Source of the DNA: Adiantum capillus-veneris
Taxonomy: Eukaryota; Streptophyta; Polypodiopsida; Polypodiales; Pteridaceae
DNA: 62,000 nt
Assembly (NCBI GenBank): GCA_014529385.2
Contig: CM043952.1
Location: forward strand, 159,061,557 to 159,123,556
Direction: 5' to 3'
Shown: positions 11,413 to 24,066 of the stretch, piece after piece
Position numbering within the stretch: position 1 is the stretch's first letter
Layout of the letters: each line of letters opens with the position of its first letter
Made by a program: the position numbers and the translations under genes
The notes under the pieces: generated by a model
What the model saw: the letters and a program-made list of their open reading frames with translations, nothing else
Database searches by the model: none
What the model was told of the DNA's origin: nothing

Positions 11413-11870
11413 GAAAGAAAACTACAAAACAATAATTGAGAGAAAAACTTAATTCTTGATGAAAGTAAACATAGCAAATTGCATAAAAGACAAGATAACT
11501 GGAAGGTATCCAAATGTAGAGCATGCAAAGAGATAAAACCAAACTAACCCAAAGTCAATTGAGCCAAATAAAATCAAAGGAAAAGAACCTCTGATGACAA
11601 AAATGGAGCAAAAAGTAAACTACAAAGAACTAAAACAAACTTTGAAAGACGCATGGACCACAAAAATGGAATCGGTAGCAACAAATAGGGAAAAATCGGT
11701 GTTCCAACTCATTATAAGAAATACACTTTGCAAGATCGCATGATTGTTGTAGAGCAACCCTTGCGACAATCAATAGAACCGGGAAAGCCTTATGAAGGAC
11801 CGGAGAACGTCAAACAAATTGACCTTATAGAGCCTGGAGAGGAGCCAAGACCTGCATACATAGCTAAGGA
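11413..11870 (+). pseudogene. GypA linker between protease spacer and RT
   Basis: Degenerate coding DNA. Readable text at 11728-11870 includes EGPENVKQIDLIEPGEEPRPAYIAKD, matching EGPEHARKIDLAELREEHRPTYIAND in GypB near 35.1 kb. This is the region just before the RT fingers. The first 300 bases hold no recognisable motif. Confidence 0.5.
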
Positions 11871-12103
11871 CTCAGGGATTTCACCATTCAATACCCCTCT
11901 ATATAACGTACGTTCGTGGGGTATTTTCAAACCCCCTCTTTTAACATGTCTGAATGAATAAAATGACCCCTAATTTTTAGGAAATTTCTCCAAAATTGAA
12001 TATAATGTATCTCTGCTAAATTGCCTAAATTTTTTTCATTTTAAAACCTCTCTTTTTGAACTCATGTTATACATTAACATGGTTACATAGTGCACCCCTC
12101 GAG
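11871..12103 (+). mobile_element. Small MITE-like insertion in GypA, about 233 bp
   Basis: The GypA reading text AKD is broken here and resumes with AKDLSQEKEEILIRTLKEYRDVFA. The 8-base direct repeat GCTAAGGA stands at 11863-11870 and 12104-12111, as a target duplication would. The ends are imperfect inverted repeats: CTCAGGGATTTCACCAT against CTCGAGGGGTGCACTAT. GypB has no extra sequence at this point. An 8-bp duplication and these ends suggest a hAT-like non-autonomous DNA element; a 9-bp Mutator-type duplication with one mismatch is the alternative. Confidence 0.6.
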
Positions 12104-13230
12104 GCTAAGGATCTATCGCAAGAAAAAGAGGAGATTCTCATAAGGACGTTAAAAGAATATAGGGATGTTTTTGCATGCTCTTATAAAGATCTCAAAGGGG
12201 TGGATCCTTCCATATGCTAGCACACTATCCCTATGAGAGATGATGCTAAGCCAAGCAGAAAGAGACTGTACACCTATAATGAGACCTTTGCCAAAAAATA
12301 AAGGAAGAAATAGAGAAACTCAAAGAGACCGAGTTTATCTATGAAATAGAACACACTAATTGGGTATCACCAATTGTAGTGGTGCCTAAAAAGAATGGAA
12401 AACTTAGAGTGTGTGTAAATATCAAAAAGGTAAACTCCACGACCATACGAGATAACTATCCTCTTTCCATCACCGATCACGTGCTAGAACGAGTAGCTGG
12501 CAAGGAAGCTTATAGCTTTTTAGATGGCTTCGCTAGGTACAACCAATTGAATATCGATCCCAAGCACCAACATAAAATGGCCTTTGCCATAGAGTGGGGA
12601 ATTTTTTCTTATCAAGTAATGCCTTTCGGTTTGACCAATGCACTGGCAACATTCTAGAGGCTAATGAGCCATGCCTTTAAGGAGTATCTGCAAAATTTCT
12701 TGGAAGTATACATGGAAGATCTTTGTGTGCACTCTACAAAACGAGAAAGTCATTTTGAACATTTACGATGTGTCTTTGAGAAATGCCGTATGTATATGAT
12801 TTGCTTAAATCTTGAAAAATGTGTTTTTATGGCTTGACAAGGCAAAATCCTTGGACATGGTGTGTCAAAAAATGGCATAGCCACATACATGGAGAAGGTG
12901 ACAGTGATCGTGGAAATGGCTAGGTCAACAACAATCAAAGAGGTGTAGGCATTTATGGGACATTGCGATTACTATTGTAGATTTATCTACATGTATGCGG
13001 TAATTGCTAGCCCCATATATAGCATTATCACTAACTTTGAATGGAATGATGAATATGAGTAATCCTTCCAAAATCTTAAGCAAGCCTTGAGCTCAACACC
13101 AATATTGAAAGCTCCAGACTAAAACAAAGTGTTCCACGTACATGTCGTTGCTTCAAGTTATGCACTGTCTACATCTTAGCCCAGCCAAGAGAGAGAACAA
13201 TGGATTTTCCTATCTCCTATGCTAGTCAAC
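12104..13230 (+). pseudogene. pol: GypA reverse transcriptase and start of RNase H, degenerate
   Basis: Frames read EYRDVFACSYKDLKGV, VVPKKNGKLRVCVNIKKVN, then QVMPFGLTNALATF, the canonical Ty3/gypsy RT order. The catalytic box reads VYMEDLCVHS; family logic suggests YMDD, so the third position has changed. It continues through GKILGHGVSKNGIA, the connection region (FMGHCDYYCRFI) and TPILKAPD to PISYASQQLNMAK in RNase H. At least five stops interrupt it. RT would copy element RNA to cDNA in particles; this copy cannot. Confidence 0.85.
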
Positions 13231-13400
13231 AATTAAACATGGCAAAAAGGAACTATACAACCACTGTTGTGGGAGAAAAATTAAACCTGGCAAAAAAAAA
13301 CTATACAACCACTGTTGTGGGAGAAAATCTGGCAAAAAATAACTATACAACAATTAAACCTGGCAAAAAAGAACTATACAACCACTCTTGTGGGAGAAAA
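13231..13400 (+). repeat. 48-bp tandem repeat spanning the GypA/NA1 insertion junction
   Basis: About 3.5 units, each starting AATTAAAC and containing GGCAAAAA, ACTATACAACCAC and, except in the partial unit, TGTTGTGGGAGAAAA. The first half is GypA RNase H, ACCAC is the NA1 target site, and TGTTGTGGGAG is the terminal LTR sequence of NA1 (compare NA2 TGTTGCGGGAG at 53619). Each full unit therefore contains host, target site and LTR end, so the repeat arose after NA1 inserted. Confidence 0.8.
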
Positions 13401-14243
13401 TCACACCACCCATAAAGTGCATGTAACACAACCTAGATCAACTTAATGTTAATTGAGGACACATATGACACAATAGTCACATGGAGGAAGTCTCTTTAGC
13501 TTGTCAGGCTGAGACCATCTTACACATACAACACTCTGGAAGGCCAACTAAACCACAACCTAGAAGCTCACTACTCTCAACTACACAACCTAGCCCATAT
13601 ACACACAATACACCTAAAATACTCGCTCTAAACCCATCTGCAAAAAACACGTATAAAGACAGAGAAGTATTGTGAAAGTGCCCGAAACTGAAATCTGTGA
13701 ATACCTATGCGTAGCTTATGTCGCTACGATTCTAACGACTACTTGTAGGCAAAAAACAGACATCATTTGATATACTTACAGCCGCAAAGAGCTCGTAGAT
13801 GCACGAGCACGTTCACTCCGTTCCACGAGGAATGCTTGGCATTGATGTGTAGCTCTTGCCGAGCCTAACACAATGATCCAGTCGGATCTACAATGTGATG
13901 AACGAGCAGGGAGTAGCACCAAGATGAATCTCACACTCTCTTTCTTCCTCTCTCACACATAGTAGACGGCATCGCTAAACTTTTATTATGATTAAGTTCT
14001 TTTTACAAAAATGACCTAGGTACCTTATATACTAAGGTTGCCTTAAGTTAAACCTAAAATAGAGTTTGAGGGGTCAAATGGCTTTGTATTTACAATCTGG
14101 AAGTGCCATTGCACCCCGGCTTCTGCTACTAGCCTACCTACTTACTACAAATGATGTTTATAACCATAATCTTCAGCATTCCATAACTCTGAGAGAATAA
14201 GGCTTTGTTGAATTATGGTGTTTTGTTCACCCGGCCATCAACA
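13386..14243 (-). repeat. NA1 3' LTR
   Basis: Bounded by ACCAC on the left and by the polypurine tract on the right. On the minus strand it begins TGTTGATGGCCGGG and ends near CTCCCACAAGA; the terminal CA is mutated to GA here, whereas junction-repeat copies keep TGTTG on the plus strand. It lacks a stretch of about 100 bases (near 13610) that the right LTR and NA2 possess. A TATA box (TATATAAGG on the minus strand) lies at 14033-14041. Confidence 0.85.
13705..13714. other. CTATGCGTAG palindrome-like core in the NA1 3' LTR
   Basis: CTATGCGTAG resembles the CTACGCGTAG core of the NA2 leader palindromes after one C-to-T change. The equivalent site in the right LTR (23106-23115) and in the NA2 LTR (54026-54035) reads CTATGCATAG. 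One such core per LTR, alongside several in the leader, may be a shared binding or pairing motif. Confidence 0.5.
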
Positions 14244-14255
14244 CTCCCCCCTTTG
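14244..14255 (-). promoter_or_regulatory. NA1 polypurine tract
   Basis: CAAAGGGGGGAG on the minus strand directly before the LTR start TGTTGATGG. This is the expected plus-strand primer and fixes the inner LTR edge. NA2 has the equivalent GGAAGGGGGGAG at 54576-54587. Confidence 0.9.
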
Positions 14256-16399
<2,144 letters not shown>

Positions 16400-16400
<1 letters not shown>

Positions 16401-17142
16401 ATTGGTTTCCTTTGGGACCCACTTCTTCCTGATTATTGGTTGTTTTGTTGATGCTGCTCATTTGGGAACCCATACTTGTCCCTGCTTTGTTTGTGTTTAA
16501 AGAGACTTCTTTGGGATCCACCTTGTCTTTGTTTGAGTCTTTAGCAGTCTTTGCTTCAGCTCTTGTACGCTTGGTTGAGGATGAGATTCAAACTTTGGGA
16601 GTTGACAATTTAACCGCTTTGGAATCCACATGAACTCTTGACCTCTTTGTGTTTGAGTCAACTTCTTTGGAACCCAAATTTGAGTTGCAAAAGCTTGCGA
16701 CTTTGTATTTTTCTTAGCCGTGCTTGCATGCTTCAACTATTTTCCTTTTGGTGTTGGATCTTGTGATTTTTCATCAGAGATCTTTGTCTTCTTGATCCAT
16801 ACCTGTTTTCGACCAATTTGACTCTTTGGTATCCATATTTGTCAAAAAATTTGGTTCAAACTTGTTGTTATTTTCTCTTGGCCTTCTTTGGTTGTTATGA
16901 AAGCTGCTATTGAGGGTGATGATCTAAGTTGCTGGTAGGGAATTTCATAAGAATCATCACTATCAGTGCTATCCTTAACAAGGTTGCATTCTAGCACTTT
17001 CCCTTTGTGGTTTGGCTGGTTATGGAAAGTTGTTGTTTTCTTGCTCTTGGGTTGTTGTTTCGAGGATGAATTTTCTATCCACTTGATTAGCATGTTGTTA
17101 GACCGTTGATATGGCTATGTTTTTCTTGGCTGAGTTGTTTCT
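16400..17142 (-). pseudogene. NA1 W[IV]PK-repeat segment
   Basis: Several frames carry a recurring Trp-Ile/Val-Pro-Lys motif: IWIPKSQ, VWIKKTK, IWVPKKL, MWIPKRL, RWIPKKS, VWVPK and KKWVPK, with roughly 15-40 residues between them. Linkers are rich in Gln, Lys, Ser and Thr; one part has an acidic stretch, STDSDDSYEIPYQQLR. NA2 carries the same order. The segment takes the place where RT would follow protease in GypA and GypB. Stops and frameshifts break it. I do not recognise a catalytic fold; an RNA- or capsid-binding tail is a guess. Confidence 0.55.
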
Positions 17143-18650
17143 TCATGTACGGGAGCACGTATGAGGATGCTTGTTGCGGTTGCGTTCCATCGAGGATTTT
17201 GGAATCCACTTTTGATGCACTCTATTCTTGTAGTGATGACATTGTTTCCTGGGTCTTTGATATGGACAATCATAAAACTGTGCATTAGTTAAAGTTTTGT
17301 TCTTGTCACCTATTGGGTCGTCCGGAATTCCATTGTTTGTATTTTCTTGAAGCTCCAAGTGTTCTACAGAGTCATAGAACTCGTCTTCTTCTTTGTCTTT
17401 GTTTTCTTGGATTACACTCACTGCAAAGTAAGGAACAACATCATAGCCATTTTCATCACAAAACTTCGTTGTACGATCGTCTTGAATAGCGCACACATCG
17501 AGAGTAGCCAAGATGTGTTCCCATTCAAGTGGCTCTAATTCTTCCTCAGAAAAGTGTTTTGGGATGTAATTTGTATCTTCAATTGCCCTTTCTAGGATTC
17601 CTTTCTCTTTCTTTAAGCTTCCGCATTGCAAAGCTCCACACATCCACAATTCTTCAAGCTTTACACGGCCATGCTGCAAGTTCTGATCCTGCTACAGTAG
17701 CAGAATCAGACTTCTCCATAGGTGTTCTTGTCACATCCCTGTAGCTATGGTCTTTCAAGTTTATCTTTGTTGTGGTTTCCATATGTCTCACGTAGATATG
17801 GTCATAACCCCAATCCTGAACCATTTTCGATTGTTGCATGAATGGTCTTCCTAGAATGAGGTTATAGTTGTTTTTCTTGCCAAAGTCAATTATAGAAAAT
17901 TTTTGCTCATATTCAATGCCACAAGAAGTAACAACTGCTTTTTCTAGCAGTCCTATGGGCCTTTCCATGTGTCCATCTACAAGCTGCAATTTCATCCTTG
18001 TAGCCCTTATTCTGCTAGTTTTTCCCATTTTTTCCAGACTTCTTTTGTTGTGATGGAAACTCCAGCTCCACTGTCAAGGATTGCCATGGTTTTTACACCT
18101 TGGAATTCCATGGGAAGAGTGGTGTTTCCATCTTCTCCCTCATAATACTCTCCAACCTTGTTTAAAAGTACCGGCCTAGTGTTGAGTTGAGGCATTTCCA
18201 GCTCTCTGATCCCTTCCTCGATTTGAGTCGTTGGTTTTTTAACACCAAATTTCTCTAGGAATTTTCCCAAAGTAGCCCACATGTTTGGTCGTATTCTAAG
18301 CAATTCAGGTAATGTTATTGTACAAGTGACTGGGGTAGATAGAATGTATATTAGCCCTTTTGAATCGATGACCTTGTTGGGAGACAGTCTCTGTAATGGG
18401 ATTGCAACACATCTGACTTGGCTTCGTATTCTCCGGTATAAGATGGTAGTGTTCTTAACGAATGGGGTTGAATGTCCATAGACTGTACAGATCCTTTGTC
18501 CCCCCAATATGATTCCACTTCTAGATTCATTTGAGATCCAATATTAAATTCCTCTATTGGTGGAACAAACACTCCTCTTCCATCAGCCGTTTGGTTTACT
18601 CGTCTACTTAGCTCACTCGCTTCATTGGACTCTTTGACTTGTCTCCACAA
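17143..18650 (-). pseudogene. NA1 aspartic protease and flanking spacer
   Basis: Overlapping frames 18351-18650, 18007-18507, 17654-18028 and 17143-17679 form one gene broken by frameshifts. In order they read GVFVPPIEEF, LPELLRIRPNMWATLGKFLEKFG, EGEDGNTTLPMEF, the intact active site ILDSGAGVSITTK, NLILGRPFMQQ at the protease end, then LWMCGALQCGSL and HILATLDVCA in the spacer, and HQKWIPKSS, the first W[IV]PK motif. Protease would mature Gag. The active Asp is kept, but frameshifts should prevent a full product. Confidence 0.75.
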
Positions 18651-18952
18651 TTCATCAAGACCATCTATTTATTTACAATTGTTAGATATAACTATGTGAA
18701 ATCCATCGAAAGAGTTATCCATGGTATTTAGCACTAGCCTTGGCTCTAATGCTAGGTCCTTGAGCGTTTGTTCGTGCTCGTGATTGGAATCTGTCTCTTT
18801 TCATTCCTGGTTTGGTGGGATTACTGGTGTAGGTGGGACAAGGATCACACCCTCAGGTTTTCCAACTTCTGGGTCTAGTAAATCTTAGGTTGTTTGAATC
18901 ATTTTATTGCACATTTCAAGTCTGTCCTTTTCTAGTTTTGGATATGGATATG

Positions 18953-20811
18953 TCATCCACTTCTATCTTGGGTTTGATTGTTTTTGAGCCATGTTTCATA
19001 GGCTTTTAGGAGGGCACCTAAATGCTCATTAACCTTGTCGACTAATATTGATCTTCCTGAACTAGCACTTTTTGGCTCACTTTCCATTGATGGTTCTTTT
19101 GGAGTTTGAGTGGCCTCTGCAAGAGAAGGTGCAACCATTTCCTCATGTTGTCTTATCTTCTCTTCAGCTTGGGTAAGCTTCTCAACCAAGGATTTCTGCT
19201 CTTGTTCCCTACGTGCTTTCATCCTAGCCTTTCTAGCTTTCTAGCTGTTCCGTTTGCTCTTGGTTTTTTGACTAGGTGCATCGGTCTTTGGTTCACCCGT
19301 CTCTAGACTCACCTCAGTTTCTGTTTTCTCTATCTCTGGGTTCTCAGCAGCTTCCTTTTGAGCTTGTGCTCTTATAACTACTTGAACTGGTACGACGTTT
19401 TCAATTTTTGAGCTATTGGGTAGCTAAACAATTCTTGAGTGTCGTGATCTTTCTGGCTCAGTTTGGATTTTTTGGACAGTTGGGAATCAAGTGAATGACA
19501 CCAGAGTCAATACAATAGGCATTTACTTGGCTGATCTCCGTTTGAGGACATTGTTTGACCAAGTGGTTGCCACGGCTTTTGAGACAATCTACCTCTGGTT
19601 TGAGGAGCTTCTTCTTCCAATTCCTCTTGGCTGTAAACATGCTCTGACCTTGCTAAGCCTCTATTCACAATGAACCTCAATGTCCTTTTGTCCATATCAA
19701 CCTTCTTTCTTCATGTCAAAACGCAAGAGGTGGAGGTTGTACCGGCCTCACCACTCCATGCGTTTCTCTCATCTTTTGTCTCTTTGAAGGGAAATACCCA
19801 CTTTGGTTCTTATGATATATTGGAGTTGGTACTAGCGCTTGTTTGTTAGATGCTTCCATCATCTGCGTGTATCTCATGTCTATAGGAAATCTAGCACCTA
19901 GTAGTAGAGGTTGTTGTTCTAAGACAGCAGGCTGTGGCCTTGAAACTCCTACTGGTCCTGGCACATTTTTCGTAACGTATCTGGGTGGAGGAGATGCTAT
20001 TGGAATAAGTTGTACATGCCTCTCTCTAGCATATTCCATGACATAGTAACACTCTTCTCTTGTATGGTTTGTCCATTTTCTCTCAATTTTGCACCATAGA
20101 GGTTCTTGGAGGTCAGATTTGACTAGAGGAGCAAGTCTCTAAGCTAATCCTTCTATAAGCTTCATTTACTCACTAGATACCTCTAGCTTGAATGTGGGTT
20201 GGGTTCTTGGTGAATCAATCCTTTGAGAAGATGTGTCACTCCTCTTAGTATCATATCTTCTCAAAGTTCTACTCTGATTTGGATAGGAATAAGTTATAAG
20301 GGGTGGTGGTGGTACATATGGTCCTGCTCTTGCCATAATTCCACCTCTATAAAATTCATGTTCTATGGTTTCATCTGAGCCATGGTCCATTAGGCAGATT
20401 CACTTTAGGAGGCATGTCTGCCATCTCTCTGATCATTTGATCTCTTGTTGTCACTCTAGAAGGGAATCCAAGTGGCTCCCTTTTTAGAATTCTCGTAGGA
20501 ATTCTCTTGCTTGGTGGAGATATCTATGGTCCTTCATTGACCAAATGTGTGGTATAAAAGTCATGTTCCATGGTTGCATCTGGGTACATCGATGGTGGCA
20601 ATGTAGTTGGGCTTGTGTCAAAATGTGGATAGATTGGCATTTTAGCACTTTTAGTTTGGCTTGGCATACCTCTGGTCATATCTACATAAGGATCGGTAGA
20701 TTGGCTTTCCATCTTGATGATCTTAGCTTTCTTAATGTCAGGCCCACTCAATACTCTCAAGATAGTCCTCAATAAGCACCTTCGGCCCTTTGTTAGGTCC
20801 CTAAAAGTCAA
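18953..20811 (-). pseudogene. gag: NA1 gag, capsid core missing
   Basis: Frames read, from high to low coordinate: HLVNEGP near 20530, GFPSRVTTRDQ near 20440, then directly LVKSDLQEPLWCKIERKWTNHTREECYY near 20100, Pro-rich text (19716-20039), a knuckle region NHLVKQCPQTE and HLIPNCPKNPN (19458-19640), and a coiled-coil-prone KLTQAEEKIRQHEEM (18953-19222). NA2 has a capsid core between the first and third blocks; here about 600 bases are replaced by unrelated short text. The knuckle Cys residues are partly lost. Gag function is not expected. Confidence 0.65.
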
Positions 20812-20889
20812 GTCTGGGTGGTCTTCTGATCTCTAGATACTGGTTCTAGGTGTGTCCTATTGCTCGTAAGCTTTTCTCCTGGCTATACC

Positions 20890-22700
20890 TGACTGAATTT
20901 GGAGTTGTCTTATCAAAAGTTAGAGCAGGTTTGGTGAATTGCACTTAAAACAACACTCAAAACAGCTTCAGGATCAAGGATTTTTTCTTTTATCTTGACC
21001 AAATGTGACCCAAACTTGATCACTAGGCTTACTTTATAGTGCTTAACACTTCTAGAATCTCATTGTGAGTTTTTACCTCCAAATTAGGGCTAGAGACATC
21101 ATACGCGTATGATGTCTATTGTGGATAAATCAAGTGATTTTTACTCCAGAGGATTTTTATCACTTGGGCAACTCTCAACAACTTTCAGAATTCAATTTGG
21201 ACATTTTTTGGACAAGTTATGATCATTACAAGCATGAATCTGTCTAGATCTATCTTTTGGCCTTTACAAGCTCAAATCAACTCCAAATGCAATGAAATTT
21301 TGGATAGGGACTTCTTTCATGCTCTAGGACACTAGGGTATACTCAAATGTTTGATTTGACCCAAATCTAGCCTATGAGACATCATACACGTGTGATGTCT
21401 ACTGGCTCAAAATTCACTTAGATTTCTACCCAAGGTACTCCTTGATGCATACAACAAGAATATGTGATTACAACAAATTTTGGATGTCAAAATTGCTCAA
21501 AATCACCACTTTTTCACCTTTACCTTCTTGTATCTGCAAAAAATCTCTTTAAGTGCAAAAGTGTGTGTCCAAATGAGATGAAATTTTGCAAGAAAGCTTA
21601 ACACGCCATTTCCCAACCCCCTATGTCGTCAAAAGTGAAATTTGACTTTCAGATCTTGGCATGAGACATTATACGCGTATAAATTCTATGTGCTCAGATT
21701 TTGTAAAATTTGGTCTATGAGCTTGTCTTGTGGTGCTTAACACCCTGGTAAGCTTAGATTTCAATTTTGGTCTCTAAAAGTGTCCTTTAGACATCATATG
21801 TGTATAATGTCTAATTGGTCAGAATGAAGTGAGTTTTACTCCAGAGGTTCCTCACTACACTGGCAACCCACAACAAGTTTCAGAATTGAATTTTGAACAC
21901 TTTTTGTGCAAGATATGGACAATACAAGCATTCACTTTCCTAGATGCGTCTTGTGGTCTTTGCAGGCTCAAATGAGCTCCAAATTTGATGAAATTTGGCC
22001 TATATGCTTCCTAAATGTTGTAGATCACAGGAGTGTACTCAGATGTAACTTTTGACCCCACATCTGGCCTCTAAGACATGATATGTATATGATGTCCAAG
22101 TGGTCAGAATGGACTTCTGTTCCTACCCAAGGTGCTCCTTGATGTGTACAACAAGAATATGTGCTCACAACAAATTTTGGATGTCAAAATTGCACAAAAT
22201 CGTCACTTCTACAAGGAAATCCCTTGAAAGAGTAAAATCTTCCGAGGTTTCAATTTATAAGCCCAAATGATATGAAATTTGGTGTATGTGCTCAACAGCA
22301 CATGTAGAAGATGGGTATAATGTCAAAAGTTCAAATTTACTACCAAAATCACCCCTCAGACATCATACGCGTATTTTGCTGTTGATTTTTTGGACAGAAT
22401 TCATCCACATGCATCTCCAAGTCTGGAGCACTAGCTTTCAAGCACTTCTACCAATTTTCATGCAAAAATGTGCTCAAAATTTCAAGTTTCTCTTTTTTCA
22501 GTTTTCGACACTTCGTCTTTAGTCTTTTGGGTGTCCAGAGTTAATCAAAACTCTAGTTTCAATGTAATACTTAGGGTAAAACCCCCTTTCTGAACACACT
22601 GGTGCAGTCAAATTTTTCAAATTTTGCCTCTAAATGCCCCTTGAGACATTATACGCGTATAATGTCCCAATTTACAAAATTGCAGTTTTTCTTCACAGAA
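20890..22700 (-). repeat. NA1 leader with seven phased palindromes
   Basis: The untranslated leader is built of diverged units of about 285 bases, each with a 22-base inverted repeat GACAT...ATGTC. Copies start at 21095, 21378, 21665, 21790, 22075, 22359 and 22645, giving gaps of 283, 287, 125, 285, 284 and 286. The first and last are perfect palindromes with core TACGCGTA. Others differ mostly by C-to-T or G-to-A in the CGCG core, and 21665 and 22359 have lost the right arm. Flanks repeat words such as GCTCAGA and AAATTTGATGAAATTT-like text. No gene is present. Confidence 0.85.
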
Positions 22701-22806
22701 CTCTTGCACATGCCCTTTTATATGCACCATCAATCAACCATGCAAAACTATCAACAGAAAACTGTTTATTGCATTTTTTCCTCAAAAGCAAACTTTTTAG
22801 AGATCA

Positions 22807-23644
22807 TGAAGCAAACCCTGAGACCATCCTACACATACAACACTCTGGAAGGCCAACTAAATCACAACCTAGAATCTCACTACTCTCAACTATACCACCT
22901 AGCCCACATACACACAAACGGAAGGAAACTCACTAAACCATGCCAAAATCGTACGGAACTTAAGGAATACCATCCCCTCACTACTAGGATACATCTGTCC
23001 CTAAGCCTCTACACTCAAAATCTCCGCTCTAAACCCATCTACAAAAAACATGTATAAAGACAGAGCAGTATTTCGAAAGTGCCCAAAACTGAAATCTATG
23101 AGTACCTATGCATAGCTTATGTCGCTACGATTCTAACAACTACTTGCAGGTAGAAAAACAAACATCGTTTGATATACTTACAGCCGCAAAGAGCTCATAG
23201 ATGCACGTGCGCGTTCACTCCGTTCCACGAGGAATGCTTGGCATCAATGCGTAGCTCTTGTTGAGCCTAGCACGATGATGCAGTCAGATCTACAATGTGA
23301 TGAAGGAGCGGGGAGTAGCGCCAGGATGAAGCTCACGCTCTCTCTCTTCCTCTCTGACACACAGTAGACGACAATGCTAAACTTTTATTATGATTAAGTT
23401 CTTTTTACAAAAATGACCTAGGTACCTTATATACTAAGGTTACCTTAAGTTAAACCTAAAATAGAGTTTGAGGGGTCAAATGGCTTTGTATTTACAATCT
23501 AGAAGTGCCATTGCACCTCAGCTTCTGCTACTAGACTACCTAGTTATTACAAATGATGTTTATAACAATAATCCTCATCATTCCATAACTCTCAAAGAAT
23601 AAGGCTTTGTTGAGTTAGACGTGTTGTTGACCCAGCCGTCAACA
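22807..23644 (-). repeat. NA1 5' LTR, inner end deleted
   Basis: Matches the left LTR from GAGACCATCCTACACATACA onward and ends GTCAACA at the ACCAC duplication. The last 130 or so LTR bases (minus orientation) and any primer-binding site are gone; the leader joins directly near 22807-22820. A TATA box is kept at 23425-23432. The 5' LTR start position is therefore approximate. This copy cannot prime a new cDNA. Confidence 0.75.
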
Positions 23645-24066
23645 ACCACGGGAAGATAAGGTCTTAGTATGGTGTATTCAGTTAAGAAATTTACATTACT
23701 TGCTAGCTAACAAGTTCGTCTTTTTTGTAGACCATCAGGCCTCACTCTATCTGGTGAATAAACCATGCAATACAGGTAGGATAGTAAGATGGTTTATCAT
23801 CCTACTTGAATTTGACTTCACAATTGTAGTTAAAAAAGTCACTACTCACTAGCAGGCATATCACCTGTTGAGACTCACTACAGGGAAGCATCTAAAGGGG
23901 TAGGCGGAGACTTATCCGATGCATATCTGTTCTCTATTGAGATGATTCCAAGATGGTTACAAGATCTTGTGTCCTTAATGACTATAGCACAAGTGGATTC
24001 TCAAATACCAATTCCTATTACACCATGATTGATTGAGCAATGAACCCTATATCAATTACTGGACTG
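23645..24066 (+). pseudogene. pol: GypA piece 2: RNase H and linker to integrase
   Basis: Resumes exactly after NA1. It reads HYLLANKFVFFVDHQASLYLVNKPCN, then GRIVRWFIILLEF, LSDAYLFSIEMIPRWLQ and DSQIPIPIT, matching GypB at 33.5-33.9 kb nearly residue for residue. RNase H would remove template RNA. A frame change precedes the first block and stops are present. It is cut at 24066 by the solo LTR, and text resumes at 48488. Confidence 0.85.
24062..24066. repeat. Target duplication GACTG of the solo LTR, left copy
   Basis: GACTG directly precedes TGTTAGCAGC and recurs at 48488-48492 directly after the other LTR end. Removing everything between restores the GypA text YQLLD followed by KIVSQKQG. 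Confidence 0.85.

Larger units (their letters stand above)
9295..13385 (+). mobile_element. GypA piece 1: gag end, protease, spacer and RT of an old Ty3/gypsy element
   Basis: This plus-strand piece starts where ChrV ends and is cut by NA1 at 13386. It shows, in order, gag tail, aspartic protease, a Cys-containing spacer, RT and the start of RNase H, all broken by stops and frameshifts. It aligns along its length with minus-strand GypB (about 37.4 down to 33.9 kb), so they belong to related lineages. Its RNase H continues at 23645 and its integrase at 48488. Its own 5' LTR and leader must lie left of ChrV, outside the window. Confidence 0.85.

Noticed and set aside
13408-13413. NA1 left boundary at TAAAGTGCATG with target site ACCCA
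   Set aside because: NA2 shares the sequence further left to TGTTGCGGGAG, and the exact ACCAC duplication places the boundary at 13386.
20890-22700. CRISPR-like array because of regularly spaced palindromic repeats
   Set aside because: Spacing is about 285 bases, the intervening DNA is itself repeated, the repeats are diverged, and the context is a plant retrotransposon leader.
22602-23057. 151-residue plus-strand ORF
   Set aside because: It spans leader and LTR of NA1, has no domain, and its LTR part recurs with stops in the other LTR copies.
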